The notes: generated from the letters alone by a model not told the origin. DNA of 43,867 nt from JBOGGX01 sp050744245 (GCA_050744245.1 JBOGGX010000189.1:1-43867); one strand, 5' to 3'; numbered from the stretch's first letter, positions 1 through 8,592 are shown. Made by a program: numbers and translations.

Positions 1-692
1 TCGCCGACGCTCGCCGGTTCAGCGGCGCCCTCGATCACCAGCACGAGCTCGCCCCGCGGCGCCGTCGTCGCCGCCCAGTGCACGGCCTCACCCAGCAGGC
101 CCCGCCACATCTCCTCATGGAGCTTGGTCAGCTCGCGCCCGACCGCGACCCGTCGGTCGGCGCCGAGGCGGCCGGACAGATCGGTGAGCGTCCGAAGTAG
201 ACGGTGGGGGGCTTCATAGAGGACGATCGTCCGCCGCTCCCCCACCAGTTCCTCGAGCCGCGCGGTTCGTCCCGAACCCCTCCGCGGCAGGAAGCCCTCG
301 AAACAGAAGCGACCCGTGGCGAGCCCGCTGGCCACCAGCGCGGCGATCGAGGCCGACGGTCCGGGGACGACCTCGACGCGGTGGCCGGCATCGATCGCGG
401 CCCGCACGAGACGCTCGCCCGGATCGGACACGCCGGGCATGCCGGCATCGGACACCACGGCCACCCGCTCGCCGCGCCCGAGCCGCCGCAGGATGTCTGG
501 CACCCGGCCGGCCTCGGTGTGCTCGTTCACCACGAGCAGACGGGGCGCCGTGATGCCCGCCTGGGCCAACAGGCGCCCGGTCCGGCGGGTGTCCTCGCAG
601 GCGATGGCGTCGACACCGGCCAGCACCTCGATCGCACGCGGCGAGAGGTCGCCGAGGTTCCCGATCGGCGTGCCCACCAGGACGAGGGTCAA
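1..692 (-). CDS. rsmI: 16S rRNA (cytidine-1402-2'-O)-methyltransferase RsmI, 3' end cut by window edge
   Basis: RsmI methylates the 2'-OH of C1402 in the decoding centre of 16S rRNA using SAM. Reading leftward from a TTG, the protein opens with a VGTPIGNLGDLS motif and continues with ACEDTRRT, SDAGMPGVSDPG, VPGPSA and a FEGFLPRRG segment, all hallmarks of the RsmI/tetrapyrrole-methylase fold. About 230 residues are present; the family is near 280, so the C-terminus lies outside the window. The TTG overlaps the stop of the DUF192 gene by 4 nt (TTGA), which argues for translational coupling and for this start. It is the last visible gene of a ychF-DUF192-rsmI unit. Confidence 0.9.
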   Translation of the reverse strand, partial: MTLVLVGTPIGNLGDLSPRAIEVLAGVDAIACEDTRRTGRLLAQAGITAPRLLVVNEHTEAGRVPDILRRLGRGERVAVVSDAGMPGVSDPGERLVRAAIDAGHRVEVVPGPSASIAALVASGLATGRFCFEGFLPRRGSGRTARLEELVGERRTIVLYEAPHRLLRTLTDLSGRLGADRRVAVGRELTKLHEEMWRGLLGEAVHWAATTAPRGELVLVIEGAAEPASVG

Positions 693-1018
693 TCTTTGAT
701 CTCGAGCTCGTCGCCGACTTGAAGCTCCCAGTCGCGGAAGGCGCCCCGCTCGGCCTCCACCACCGCACGAGCGCGCAGGACGGGCAGGCCCACCCGCCAG
801 CGGGGCATGGACACGACCCTGATGACCTTGAGCTCGCCGTCGAGGAACGCGACGTCGATCGGGAACCTCATCCCCAGGGTGTGCACGCCGCGTGCCGGGC
901 GGAGGAGGATCGCCCCTTCGATCGCGTTCCTCCCGAGCAGACCCCGGCGCCGGGACTGCCAGGTGTCCGCCACCTCGAGCGAGGAGAGCACCTCACCGTC
1001 GCGGAGCAGCCAGGGCAT
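689..1018 (-). CDS. DUF192 family protein
   Basis: A 109-residue protein of the DUF192 (COG1430) family, whose biochemical role is not established. Visible family features are the WQSRRRGLLGR stretch near residues 20-30, the THTLGM-like segment (here VHTLGMRFPIDVAFLD) and the closing GDELEI. Family members often carry a signal peptide; none is seen here, so this form is probably cytosolic. The ATG at 1018 is 14 bp after the ychF stop; the longer upstream reading in the same frame is only the antisense shadow of ychF. It overlaps rsmI by 4 nt. Confidence 0.8.
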   Translation of the reverse strand: MPWLLRDGEVLSSLEVADTWQSRRRGLLGRNAIEGAILLRPARGVHTLGMRFPIDVAFLDGELKVIRVVSMPRWRVGLPVLRARAVVEAERGAFRDWELQVGDELEIKD

Positions 1019-1032
1019 CGCAGGCCGAGCCC

Positions 1033-2109
1033 TCAGACGTTGAACCGGATCTCGAGCACGTCGCCGTCCAGCACCTCGTACTCCTTGCCTTCGACGCGGA
1101 TCTTGCCGAGCTCCTTGGCCTTGGCCCACGACCCGATATCGAGGAGGTCCTCGTGGCGGATCACCTCGGCCCTGATGAAACCCCGCTGCAGATCGGAGTG
1201 GATGACGCCGGCGCACTCCGGCGCCTTGGCGCCGGCCCGGAAGGTCCAGGCCCTCGATTCCTTGTCGCCGGTGGTGAGGAAGGTTCGCAGCCCCAGGAGC
1301 TGGTAGGCCGCCCGGGCGACCCGGGGCAGGGCGCCATCACCCAATCCGAGGCCGTCGAGCAGCTCGGTTCGCGCGTCGGCCGGGAGCTGGGCCGCCTCCG
1401 ACTCGAGTTGGACCGACACCCCGAGGACATCGGCCACGCCGGCCAGCCCGGCCTCGACCGGCTGCACGATGCTGTCCGGCTCGGCCACCTGGTCCTCGCC
1501 GAGGTTCACCACGGCCAGCACCGGCTTGTTGGTGAGGAGGAAGAAGGGCCGGAGCGCGGTGCGCTCCTCGGACGAGAACCCGGCCCGGTACACGGGCGCG
1601 CCCGCCGAGAGCCGCCGGACGGCCTCCGCCAGCACCGCGACCTCGCCCGCCAGCGAGCGGTCGAGCTTGGCCGCCTTGCGCCGCCGCTCGAGCTGGGTCT
1701 CGGCGCTCTCGAGGTCGGCCACCGTCAGCTCGAACTCGAGCGTGTGGAGGTCGTCGAGCGGGTCGGTACCGCCGACCACATTGGGATCGTCGAACGCCCG
1801 CAGCACGAACATGATGGCGTCGACGTCGCGTATGCCGCCGAGGAACCGGTTGCCGAGGCCCTCGCCCTGCCCCGATCCCTTCTGGAGGCCGGCGATGTCG
1901 ACGAACTCGGCGTGGGTGTAGACGAGCTTCTTCGATCGGCTCATGGCGCTTAGGGCGTCCACCCGGTCGTCGGGGACGATGGCGACGCCGATGTTGGTCT
2001 CGGTGGTCGAGAACGGGTGGGCGGCCACCACCGCGTCGCCACCGGTGAGCGCGTTGAACAGCGCGGACTTGCCCGAGTTGGGCAGGCCGACGATGCCGAA
2101 CCGCTCCAT
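1033..2109 (-). CDS. ychF: Redox-regulated ribosome-associated P-loop ATPase YchF/OLA1
   Basis: A 358-residue member of the Obg-related OLA1/YchF group, which prefers ATP to GTP and binds ribosomes. The P-loop is G8-LPNSGKS-15, followed by the switch segment around TTETNIG, the G3-like DIAGLQKGSGQGEGLGN and a NKPVLAVVN segment in the G4 position. The last 85 or so residues (from about RTFLTTGDKESRAWTF) are the TGS domain, ending DGDVLEIRFNV. The ATG at 2109 is chosen because the P-loop follows at the usual distance and because a TACCCT -10 box lies 7 nt before it; the upstream in-frame extension has no family similarity. First gene of the ychF-DUF192-rsmI unit. Confidence 0.95.
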   Translation of the reverse strand: MERFGIVGLPNSGKSALFNALTGGDAVVAAHPFSTTETNIGVAIVPDDRVDALSAMSRSKKLVYTHAEFVDIAGLQKGSGQGEGLGNRFLGGIRDVDAIMFVLRAFDDPNVVGGTDPLDDLHTLEFELTVADLESAETQLERRRKAAKLDRSLAGEVAVLAEAVRRLSAGAPVYRAGFSSEERTALRPFFLLTNKPVLAVVNLGEDQVAEPDSIVQPVEAGLAGVADVLGVSVQLESEAAQLPADARTELLDGLGLGDGALPRVARAAYQLLGLRTFLTTGDKESRAWTFRAGAKAPECAGVIHSDLQRGFIRAEVIRHEDLLDIGSWAKAKELGKIRVEGKEYEVLDGDVLEIRFNV

Positions 2110-2116
2110 CGGCCAG

Positions 2117-2122
2117 AGGGTA
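2117..2122 (-). promoter_or_regulatory. -10 box TACCCT of ychF, leaderless layout
   Basis: On the minus strand TACCCT ends 7 nt before the ychF ATG, so transcription would start at or within a base or two of the start codon. No Shine-Dalgarno sequence is visible. This is the TANNNT leaderless arrangement common in Actinobacteria and seen elsewhere in this window. Confidence 0.5.
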
Positions 2123-2162
2123 GTGGCCGCGGGAGCCGACCCGACCGGACGAGACTGCGTCG

Positions 2163-3191
2163 GTGGATCCCATCGCGGCCATCGACCGCATCGTGTATCT
2201 GCTCGACCGCGATCTGGCGCCGGCACCCAAGGTCAAGGCCTTCCAGCGGGCCCGTGACGTCATCGTCGAGCTTCCCGCCGACGAGCGGGAACGGCTCCAT
2301 CGGGAGGGTCGGCTGACCGAGCTCCCGGGGATCGGCGCCACCACGGGCAAGGTGATCGCCGAGGCCCTGGACGGTGAGGTGCCGGGGTACCTGGCCCACC
2401 TCGAGCAGGAGAGCGTCGTCCCGATCGGAGAAGGGGCGGTGATCCGCGCCGCGCTGCGGGGCGACTGCCATACCCACTCGACCTGGTCGGACGGCGGCGC
2501 CCCGATCGAACGGATGGCGCAGGCCGCTATCGCCCTGGGCCACGAGTACATCGTGCTGACCGACCACTCGCCCCGGCTCACCATCGCCCGCGGCCTCTCC
2601 CCGGAGCGCCTGGCCCGCCAGCTCGAGGAGGTCGCCGCCCTCAACCAGCAATTGACGCCGTTCCGCATCCTTACCGGCATGGAGGTCGACATCCTCGAGG
2701 ACGGCCGGCTCGACCTGGCCGACGAGCTGTTGGCCGGGCTCGACGTCGTGGTGGCCAGCGTCCACTCGAAGTTCCGGATGCCCCGCCAGGAGATGACACG
2801 TCGGATGGTGATGGCGGTGGCCAGCCCCCACGTCGACATCCTCGGCCATTGCACGGGCCGGCTGGTCCCCGGCGCCAGGGGCGGCCCCGGGCGCAAGGGC
2901 GTGCAGTTCGACCCCGACGTTGTCTTCGCCGCCTGCGCCCGGTTCGACACCGCGGTCGAGATCAACTGTCGCCCCGAACGGCAGGACCCGCCCGAGGAGC
3001 TTCTCGAGCTGGCCCTCGAGTGGAGCTGCCGGGTGTCGATCGACACCGACGCCCATGCGCCGGGCCAGCTCGAGTGGCAGCCCTACGGGTGCGACAAGGC
3101 GGCCAGGCTCGGCGTCGAGGTCGACGCCATCGTCAACACGATGCCGGCCGACGATCTGGTCGCGTGGGCCGCATCCCATCCCGCCGACTGA
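2163..3191 (+). CDS. HhH-PHP metal-dependent phosphoesterase (PolX C-terminal type)
   Basis: A 342-residue protein with an N-terminal helix-hairpin-helix region (about residues 1-75; ELPGIGATTGKVIAEAL is the DNA-contacting hairpin) and a C-terminal PHP hydrolase domain. Metal ligands are seen as H103-T-H105-S-T-W-S-D-G, LTDHS, the SVHSKF and GHCTGR segments and the closing DTDAH. This is the layout of bacterial PolX without its polymerase palm, so it is probably a DNA- or nucleotide-phosphate hydrolase rather than a polymerase. It starts with GTG and is divergent from ychF with 53 bp between them. The substrate is unknown. Confidence 0.8.
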   Translation: MDPIAAIDRIVYLLDRDLAPAPKVKAFQRARDVIVELPADERERLHREGRLTELPGIGATTGKVIAEALDGEVPGYLAHLEQESVVPIGEGAVIRAALRGDCHTHSTWSDGGAPIERMAQAAIALGHEYIVLTDHSPRLTIARGLSPERLARQLEEVAALNQQLTPFRILTGMEVDILEDGRLDLADELLAGLDVVVASVHSKFRMPRQEMTRRMVMAVASPHVDILGHCTGRLVPGARGGPGRKGVQFDPDVVFAACARFDTAVEINCRPERQDPPEELLELALEWSCRVSIDTDAHAPGQLEWQPYGCDKAARLGVEVDAIVNTMPADDLVAWAASHPAD

Positions 3192-3658
3192 TCATGCCCG
3201 ACTGGGCGCGATCGGCCCGACGCCAGCTCGTACGGGCAGTGCCTTCAAGTTCACCGGCGGGAGTGGCGGCCATGGACTCGATCCTCATATCCGGCGTTCG
3301 AATCATGGATCCGGGTGGCGAGGCGGCGGATCGTCGAGGCCTTCGGGAGCTTCAACACCACCCACCTGGTGTCCGCCGGTCAGCCCGTCGCCGGCTGCGT
3401 CAGACTCCTCACGAGCCGGCATCGACGCCACGGAAGCGACGGCCTCACACACAATGCACGCGGTGCTCCAATCCAAGCCCTCCCCATCCGCCGTCGCCGA
3501 GCACAGGCTGGCCATGTGGTCGACGAGCGATCAGCGCTCACCAGGCTGCCGTCATCGGGGACGAGCAACCCGACAACGTTACGCACTTGCACCTGCCGGA
3601 TGCTGTCGCCGTCAGCGGTCCGGTCCACCACACTCGAGCGACCCCGCATGGAGACAGA
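3192..3658 (+). other. 467-bp intergenic stretch without a convincing gene
   Basis: No reading frame here has the codon bias of its neighbours. The one fragment that looks protein-like is ILISGVRIMDPGG from an ATG at about 3272, which resembles the first strand of an amidohydrolase/dihydroorotase but loses coding character within 20 codons. It may be a gene scrap or chance. No tRNA, terminator or repeat could be made out. Confidence 0.4.
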
Positions 3659-3862
3659 ATGGAGCCCATGACAATCGGCGAGGAGCTCCTCGAGGAACGG
3701 CGTCGCCGGCGTCGAGCCGGGGACCCGCGCCTGACCTACGCCGACCGCGAGATCCTGCGGCGCCTCACCCGAGGCGACCTCGCAGACCAGTTCCAGGCGG
3801 CACTCGACGCCGACCTGGCTGCTGACCCGCTGTTTGGTGGTCACGACACCGACGACGCCTGA
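3659..3862 (+). CDS. Small charged protein, possible antitoxin of a type II pair
   Basis: A 67-residue protein (64 if the second ATG at 3668 is used) rich in Arg/Glu: an EELLEERRRRRRAG helix, then LTYADREILRRLTRGDLADQF and an acidic tail. It ends 12 bp before a gene with PIN-like features, the usual order of antitoxin then toxin. I do not recognise a named antitoxin family, so the role rests on size, charge and position only. Confidence 0.45.
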   Translation: MEPMTIGEELLEERRRRRRAGDPRLTYADREILRRLTRGDLADQFQAALDADLAADPLFGGHDTDDA

Positions 3863-3874
3863 CCGGTCGCCATC

Positions 3875-4297
3875 GTGCTAGTGATCGACGAATACCTCGC
3901 GGTCGACGTCATGCTGGCCGACTGGCCCGAAGGACTCCCCGACGACGACATCGTCGGCCTGCCCGCCTCTCGCCACTTCCGGCTCCTCCAGCGCGTCCAC
4001 CAGCCCGGGAGCGGCCAGCTCTCCGCCATCCTCGACCGGCTCAGCCCGGCCGGCCGCGACAGCCTCCGCCACCCCGACCCCGAGGTCCTCCAGGTCCTCG
4101 ACCCCCGCCTCCTCTTGGACCAGGCCGCTGCCATCGGTGCCCGCTACCGCACCGGCGGGCTCCTCGTCGTCGAGACCCTCGCCGCCGGGCTCGCCTTCGG
4201 CCACCAGTCATGGTTCGGCAGCGATCGCAACATCGACGACCGCCTCGCCATCGCCGCCGACCTCGGCATCGCCGTCCACGTCGCCGGCACCACCTGA
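3875..4297 (+). CDS. PIN-domain-like protein, possible VapC-type toxin
   Basis: A 140-residue protein starting at GTG. The N-terminus VLVIDEYLAVDVML resembles the first strand of PIN nucleases with its metal-binding Asp (D5), a Glu lies in LLVVETLAAGLAFGH, and the C-terminal IDDRLAIAADLGIAVHV matches the pattern of the last PIN Asp-helix-strand unit. PIN toxins cut tRNA or rRNA and are held by a neighbouring antitoxin; the small gene 12 bp upstream would fit. The middle of the protein is poorly matched, so it could also be an unrelated or inactive relative. Confidence 0.5.
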   Translation: MLVIDEYLAVDVMLADWPEGLPDDDIVGLPASRHFRLLQRVHQPGSGQLSAILDRLSPAGRDSLRHPDPEVLQVLDPRLLLDQAAAIGARYRTGGLLVVETLAAGLAFGHQSWFGSDRNIDDRLAIAADLGIAVHVAGTT

Positions 4298-4349
4298 AAC
4301 CGCTCTGGCGACCACATCGACCCGAAGAACAGAGAGAGAGCCCAGTCGG

Positions 4350-4355
4350 TAGGGT
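4350..4355 (+). promoter_or_regulatory. -10 box TAGGGT before the bL37-like gene
   Basis: TAGGGT ends 9 nt before the ATG at 4365, placing the transcript start within a few bases of the start codon. There is no ribosome-binding site between them. Confidence 0.4.
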
Positions 4356-4364
4356 GTCCCGCCT

Positions 4365-4451
4365 ATGTCGAAGAAGACCGCCAAGCGCAAGCTGAAGGCC
4401 CGCCGGAACAAGGCCAACCACGGGCGCAAGCCCAACGCCGGGCGCGGCTGA
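4365..4451 (+). CDS. Putative 50S ribosomal micro-protein bL37
   Basis: A 28-residue, extremely basic peptide (about 13 Lys/Arg, no acidic residue) starting MSKKTAKRKLK and ending KANHGRKPNAGRG. Its last third matches, as I remember it, the KANHGKRPN signature of bL37, the roughly 24-residue protein found in mycobacterial 70S ribosome structures bound to 23S rRNA. The ATG follows a leaderless-type -10 box, and the reading frame ends 19 bp before the prolyl oligopeptidase. Genes this small are often missed. Family assignment is by motif recall, not by search. Confidence 0.72.
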   Translation: MSKKTAKRKLKARRNKANHGRKPNAGRG

Positions 4452-4470
4452 CCGTTCGGCGGTCTCCTCC

Positions 4471-6498
4471 GTGGGCATCGACGTCCCACCGGCACCGCCC
4501 AGCCGTACCGACGACGTCGTCGACCTGCTCCACGGCGTCGAGGTCGGCGACCCCTACCGCTGGCTCGAGGACGGCGAGTCCGCCGAAACCCAGGCGTGGA
4601 CCGAGGCGCAGAACGCCCGCACCCAGGCCGTACTCGACGCCATCCCGGGTCGGGACACCCTTCATCGGCGGCTGACCGACCTGCTGCGGGCCGGGAGCTC
4701 GGCCGGGCCACGCGTTGCGGGCGACCGGATCTTCTCCGTCGACCGTTGGGGCGACCACGACCAGGCGGTCGTCGTCGTCCGCCCCATCGACGAGCCCGGC
4801 CCGGCCGAGCCACTGGTCGTGGTGGATCCGCACGCCATCACCGGTGACGCCACCGCCGCCATAGACTGGTTCCATCCATCACGCGACGGGCGGCTGCTGG
4901 CCTACGGGATCTCCGCCGGTGGCGACGAGCACAGCACCCTGAAGGTCATCGACGTCGCTACGGGTGAGCACCTCCCCGACGAGATCCCCGACACCAGGGC
5001 GGCCTCGGTGGCCTGGTGGCCGGACGGCTCGGGTTTCGCCTACGCCCGCTACCCGGCCGGCGAGGAGTACGGCCGTCACCTCCGCCTTCACCGGCTGGGG
5101 GACGACCCCGGCGCCGATGCCGTGTTGTACGCGGCGCGACCGGAGCCCGAGGCCTGGCCCGACGTGTCGCTGTCTCGCGACGGTCGGTGGTACGTCATCC
5201 ACGTCGCCCACGGGTGGACGCGCATCGACGTCCACCTGATCGAGCGGGCGACGGGCGAGCAGACGACGGTGATCGAGGGTCAGGACGCGATCACGTCATT
5301 CGAGGCGGTCGGCGACCGGCTCATCGGCGTCACCACGCTCGGCGCCGGTCGGGGCCGGGTGGTCGCCGCGCCCATCGCGACCCCGAGCGCGGAGCGCTGG
5401 GCGACGCTCGTGGCCGAAAGCGATGCCGTCATCGAAGGCGCGGCCATAACCCCGGGTGCGCTCATCGTCGCTTCGACGCACCGGGCCACATCCCGGCTCG
5501 ACCGCTACGACCATGACGGCGGCGGCCGGGAGCCCATCGAGCTCCCTGAGCTCGGGTCGTTGGCCGGGCTGTCGGCGAGCAGGGAGACCGAGCTCGCCGC
5601 GTTCGCCTTCACCGGCTTCACCCGGCCGGCCACGCTGTTCCGGTGGACGCCGTCCGCCGGCGTGACCCAGTGGAGTGAACTGCCGGGCGCCCCGGACGGC
5701 AGCGGCTACCGCGTCGACCAGGTGGCCTACCCGTCGAGCGACGGCACCGAGATCACCATGTTCCTCATCAACGGCGCGGCGGAGATGACGTCGCCGGCGA
5801 CGATCCTGACCGGCTACGGCGGGTTCGGCGTCACCATGTCGCCGGCGTGGAGCCCGCTGATCGTCGAGCACTGCGACGCGGGCGGCGTGTATGCCGTGGC
5901 CGGCATCCGGGGCGGCGCCGAGGAGGGCGAGGCCTGGCACAAGGCGGGCATGCGCGAGCACAAGCGGCAGGTGTTCGACGACTTCGCCGCGGCGGCCGAC
6001 TGGCTGGTCGACCGGGGACACGCCACACGAGACCGGCTCGCCATCCGGGGCGGGTCGAACGGCGGGCTGCTGATGGGGGCGATGGTCACGCAACGCCCCG
6101 ATCTGTGCCGGGTCGTGCACTGCGCCGTGCCGCTGCTCGACATGGTGCGCTACCACCTGTTCCGAATCGCCAAGCTGTGGATCCCGGAGTACGGCGACCC
6201 GGACGTGGCCGAGGAGTTCGCCTGGCTGCACGCCTACTCGCCCTATCACCGCGTGACCGACGGCGTGTGTTACCCGGCGCTGCTCGTCACCACCGCGCAG
6301 GAGGACAGCCGGGTCGATCCCAACCACGCCCGCAAGTTCGCGGCGCGGGTCCAGGCGGCGACGTCCTGCGGCGACCAACGGCCGATCCTCGTCCGCATCG
6401 AGACCCGGGCCGGCCACGGGCAGGGCAAGCCGGTGTCGAAGCAGGCGGACGAGCTGGCCGACGTCCTCGCCTTCCTGCGCTGGCAGCTCTCGAGCTGA
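4471..6498 (+). CDS. Prolyl oligopeptidase family serine peptidase (S9A)
   Basis: A 675-residue two-domain peptidase that cleaves after proline in short peptides. Residues about 1-70 and 400-675 form the alpha/beta-hydrolase and the middle a seven-bladed propeller. The opening DPYRWLEDGES is the family signature. The catalytic triad is readable as S529 in GGSNGG, D612 in EDSRVDP and H649 in RAGHGQGKP. No signal peptide is seen, so it is likely cytosolic. The GTG start is 19 bp after the bL37-like gene, with no other in-frame start that keeps the N-terminal helix. Confidence 0.92.
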   Translation: MGIDVPPAPPSRTDDVVDLLHGVEVGDPYRWLEDGESAETQAWTEAQNARTQAVLDAIPGRDTLHRRLTDLLRAGSSAGPRVAGDRIFSVDRWGDHDQAVVVVRPIDEPGPAEPLVVVDPHAITGDATAAIDWFHPSRDGRLLAYGISAGGDEHSTLKVIDVATGEHLPDEIPDTRAASVAWWPDGSGFAYARYPAGEEYGRHLRLHRLGDDPGADAVLYAARPEPEAWPDVSLSRDGRWYVIHVAHGWTRIDVHLIERATGEQTTVIEGQDAITSFEAVGDRLIGVTTLGAGRGRVVAAPIATPSAERWATLVAESDAVIEGAAITPGALIVASTHRATSRLDRYDHDGGGREPIELPELGSLAGLSASRETELAAFAFTGFTRPATLFRWTPSAGVTQWSELPGAPDGSGYRVDQVAYPSSDGTEITMFLINGAAEMTSPATILTGYGGFGVTMSPAWSPLIVEHCDAGGVYAVAGIRGGAEEGEAWHKAGMREHKRQVFDDFAAAADWLVDRGHATRDRLAIRGGSNGGLLMGAMVTQRPDLCRVVHCAVPLLDMVRYHLFRIAKLWIPEYGDPDVAEEFAWLHAYSPYHRVTDGVCYPALLVTTAQEDSRVDPNHARKFAARVQAATSCGDQRPILVRIETRAGHGQGKPVSKQADELADVLAFLRWQLSS

Positions 6499-6514
6499 GC
6501 CGAGCCGGACTGTC

Positions 6515-8092
6515 TCAGCCGCCGAGCAGCCGGCGGCGGCGCCAGCTCGACAGGGCGGCCCTGGCCGCGTTGGCGCCGCAGGCGCCATGGACACCGCCGC
6601 CCGGGTGGGCCGAGGCCGAGGCCAGCCAGAGGCCGGGGATCGGGGTGCGGGGCCCGAAGGCGCCGGCGATCGGCCGGAACACGAGCTGCTGGTGGAGGTT
6701 GTTGGTGCCGGCGCCGATGTCGCCGCCGACCAGGTTGGCGTCGAGCTCCTCGAGACGGGGAGGGGTCAGCACGTGCCGGGCGACGATGCGGTCGATGAAC
6801 CCGGGCGCGTAGCGCTCGATCGTCTCCTCGATGCGGCGGGTGATGGCCTCGGTCTCCTTCTCGTCCCACCGCCCGGCGATGCCGTCGCCGCCGGCGTCGG
6901 CCACGATGTCGCTCGGCACATGGGTGTAGCCCCACGCGGCCTCGGTCCCCTCCGGCGATCGGGACGGATCGGCCGTCGTCATCTGGCCCAGCAGCACGAA
7001 CGGCTCGGCCGGGACCACCCCACTCGCCACCTCCGCCGACCAGCGGCTGAGATGGCCGAGCGACGAGGCCAGGTGGACGGTGCCGGCCCGCCCGACGTCG
7101 GGATCGGCCCAGGCGATCTTCGACGACAGGGCCCAGTCGACCTTGACCGTGGCCGGCCCCCGTTGGAACCGGGACAGCCCGTCGACGACGCGCGACGGGA
7201 GGTGCTCCTCGCCGACGAGGTCCCGGTACAGTGCCACCGCGTCGGTGTCGGCCAACACACCGCGGCGGGCGACGAAGTCGGCGCCGTCCGCCGTCCGCAC
7301 CCCGACGGCCCGGCCGTCGACGAGGCGGACCTCGACCACCCGGTGGCCGCAGGCCACCCGGCCGCCCCTGGCCTCCAGGCGCCGCACCATGGCGTCGGTG
7401 AGCGCCTGTGAGCCGCCCTCGGGCACGGGAAAGCCGTGGCGCTGGGCGGTGAGCGCAAGCAACAGCCCGAACAGGGAGCTGCCCGCCCCTTCTGGCGAGA
7501 TGTCGGAGTGGAGTGCGTTGCCGGCGAGCAGAAGGGCGCCGCCCTCACCGGCGAAGTTCTCCTCGGCCAGCCGGCGCACGGTCGCCAGGGCGTTGCGGGC
7601 GAACGGCAGGGCGCCCGTCACGCCGACCCGGCGAGCCAGGTGGGCGATGGGACGCACGGCGCCGAGCGGCCGGGTGATGACGTCGATGAACGCCTCCATG
7701 GCCGGCCAGTTGTCGTGGTACAGGGCCCGCCATGCGTCGCCGTCGCCCGGCGCGAACCGATCGAGCGATGCCGCGGTCTCGTCGATGTCCCTGGACAACA
7801 GCGCGCTCGGGCCATCGGGCGTGGGATGGGCCAGCGCCACCGGGGCGTGGCGCCAGCGAAGTCCGTACGCCTCCAACCCGAGGTCGACGATCGGCCGCGA
7901 CACCGCGGCCAGCGGGTAGAACGCGGAGAACAGGTCGTTGCGGAAACCGGGGGCGGTGACCTCGGCCGTACGCACGGCCCCGCCCGGCTGGTCGGCCGCC
8001 TCGAGCACGAGGACGTCCCAGCCGGCGTCGGCCAGGACGTTGGCGGCCACCAGCCCGTTGGGGCCGGCCCCGATCACGATCGCGTCACTCAC
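6515..8092 (-). CDS. FAD-dependent oxidoreductase of the phytoene desaturase-like group
   Basis: A 525-residue flavoprotein. The N-terminal dinucleotide-binding fold reads VIGAGPNG at residues 6-13, followed by LVLEAADQPGG, and the C-terminal FAD-contacting segment is LASASAHPGGGVHGACG, both typical of carotenoid-desaturase-like NAD(P)/FAD oxidoreductases (COG1233). The substrate cannot be named; no carotenoid genes are nearby. I chose the GTG at 8092 because the Rossmann strand begins directly after it; an in-frame start at 8146 would add 18 residues without family character. A possible promoter with TATAAG lies about 120 nt upstream. Confidence 0.85.
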   Translation of the reverse strand: MSDAIVIGAGPNGLVAANVLADAGWDVLVLEAADQPGGAVRTAEVTAPGFRNDLFSAFYPLAAVSRPIVDLGLEAYGLRWRHAPVALAHPTPDGPSALLSRDIDETAASLDRFAPGDGDAWRALYHDNWPAMEAFIDVITRPLGAVRPIAHLARRVGVTGALPFARNALATVRRLAEENFAGEGGALLLAGNALHSDISPEGAGSSLFGLLLALTAQRHGFPVPEGGSQALTDAMVRRLEARGGRVACGHRVVEVRLVDGRAVGVRTADGADFVARRGVLADTDAVALYRDLVGEEHLPSRVVDGLSRFQRGPATVKVDWALSSKIAWADPDVGRAGTVHLASSLGHLSRWSAEVASGVVPAEPFVLLGQMTTADPSRSPEGTEAAWGYTHVPSDIVADAGGDGIAGRWDEKETEAITRRIEETIERYAPGFIDRIVARHVLTPPRLEELDANLVGGDIGAGTNNLHQQLVFRPIAGAFGPRTPIPGLWLASASAHPGGGVHGACGANAARAALSSWRRRRLLGG

Positions 8093-8206
8093 CAGGTGAG
8101 CAGCTTGCCATGTCGAGGCGAACTCTCCTCGAAGGGCGCCGGGCACCGGATAGCGGTGGCCATCACGCGCAGAATGTCTGCACTGGAAGTTCTCAGGCTT
8201 CTGCGC

Positions 8207-8237
8207 GCGCTCAGGTCTCTTATACGACCCTGAGCGC
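8207..8237. promoter_or_regulatory. 9-bp inverted repeat enclosing a TATAAG -10 box
   Basis: GCGCTCAGG (8207-8215) and CCTGAGCGC (8229-8237) are perfect inverted arms around 13 bp. On the minus strand the loop holds TATAAG, a good -10 box for the FAD oxidoreductase. No T-run follows either arm, so a repressor-type operator is more likely than a terminator. The surrounding 8093-8286 holds no other clear feature. Confidence 0.4.
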
Positions 8238-8286
8238 CCTTAAAGGACAAATTCGTGGCCCGCTGGGCCGGCAGGTCAATGGTCGG

Positions 8287-8592
8287 CTACTCGCCCCCGG
8301 GGGTGACCTCCACCTCGATGGCTTCGAACTCCTCGCCGGTGACGTCGATGCCCTCGTCCTCGAGCGACTGGACGGCGGCGGCCGCGATGTCGGTCCGGTC
8401 GACGCTGTCGTCGGGCGCCTCGGAGATCACGTTCTGCGACGTGGCCACGTCGATGGTCTGCTCCCACAGCGCCGGGTCCATCACGCCGATGCCACCGGGC
8501 GATGGCCAGATGAGCTTGTTGATCTCGTTGAGCTGCCACCGCATGTGGCCCTCGCCGAGCGTCCGCCCGTTGTCGAGCACGATCGACGCACC
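8287..8592 (-). pseudogene. C-terminal remnant of an NMT1/THI5-type ABC substrate-binding protein
   Basis: The last 100 or so residues of this frame (RTLGEGHMRWQLNEINKLIW, then PSPGGIGVMDP, ending EVEVTPGGE) read like the C-terminus of a periplasmic NMT1/THI5 solute receptor, not like an ABC ATPase. They are joined in frame to the end of the ATPase EYFAKVT. The receptor's signal peptide and first two thirds are missing, as is the usual tail of the ATPase, so a deletion has fused the two genes. The receptor would have fed the permease at 9266-10189. Confidence 0.65.

Noticed and set aside
3288..3306. GTTCGAATC resembling a tRNA T-loop
   Set aside because: The flanking bases cannot pair as a T-stem and no acceptor, D or anticodon arm can be drawn around it.
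3272..3330. Start of an amidohydrolase gene (ILISGVRIMDPGG)
   Set aside because: Coding character is lost within about 20 codons and no later motif of the family appears in any frame.
8207..8237. Rho-independent terminator
   Set aside because: No T-run follows on either strand, and the loop carries a good -10 box.
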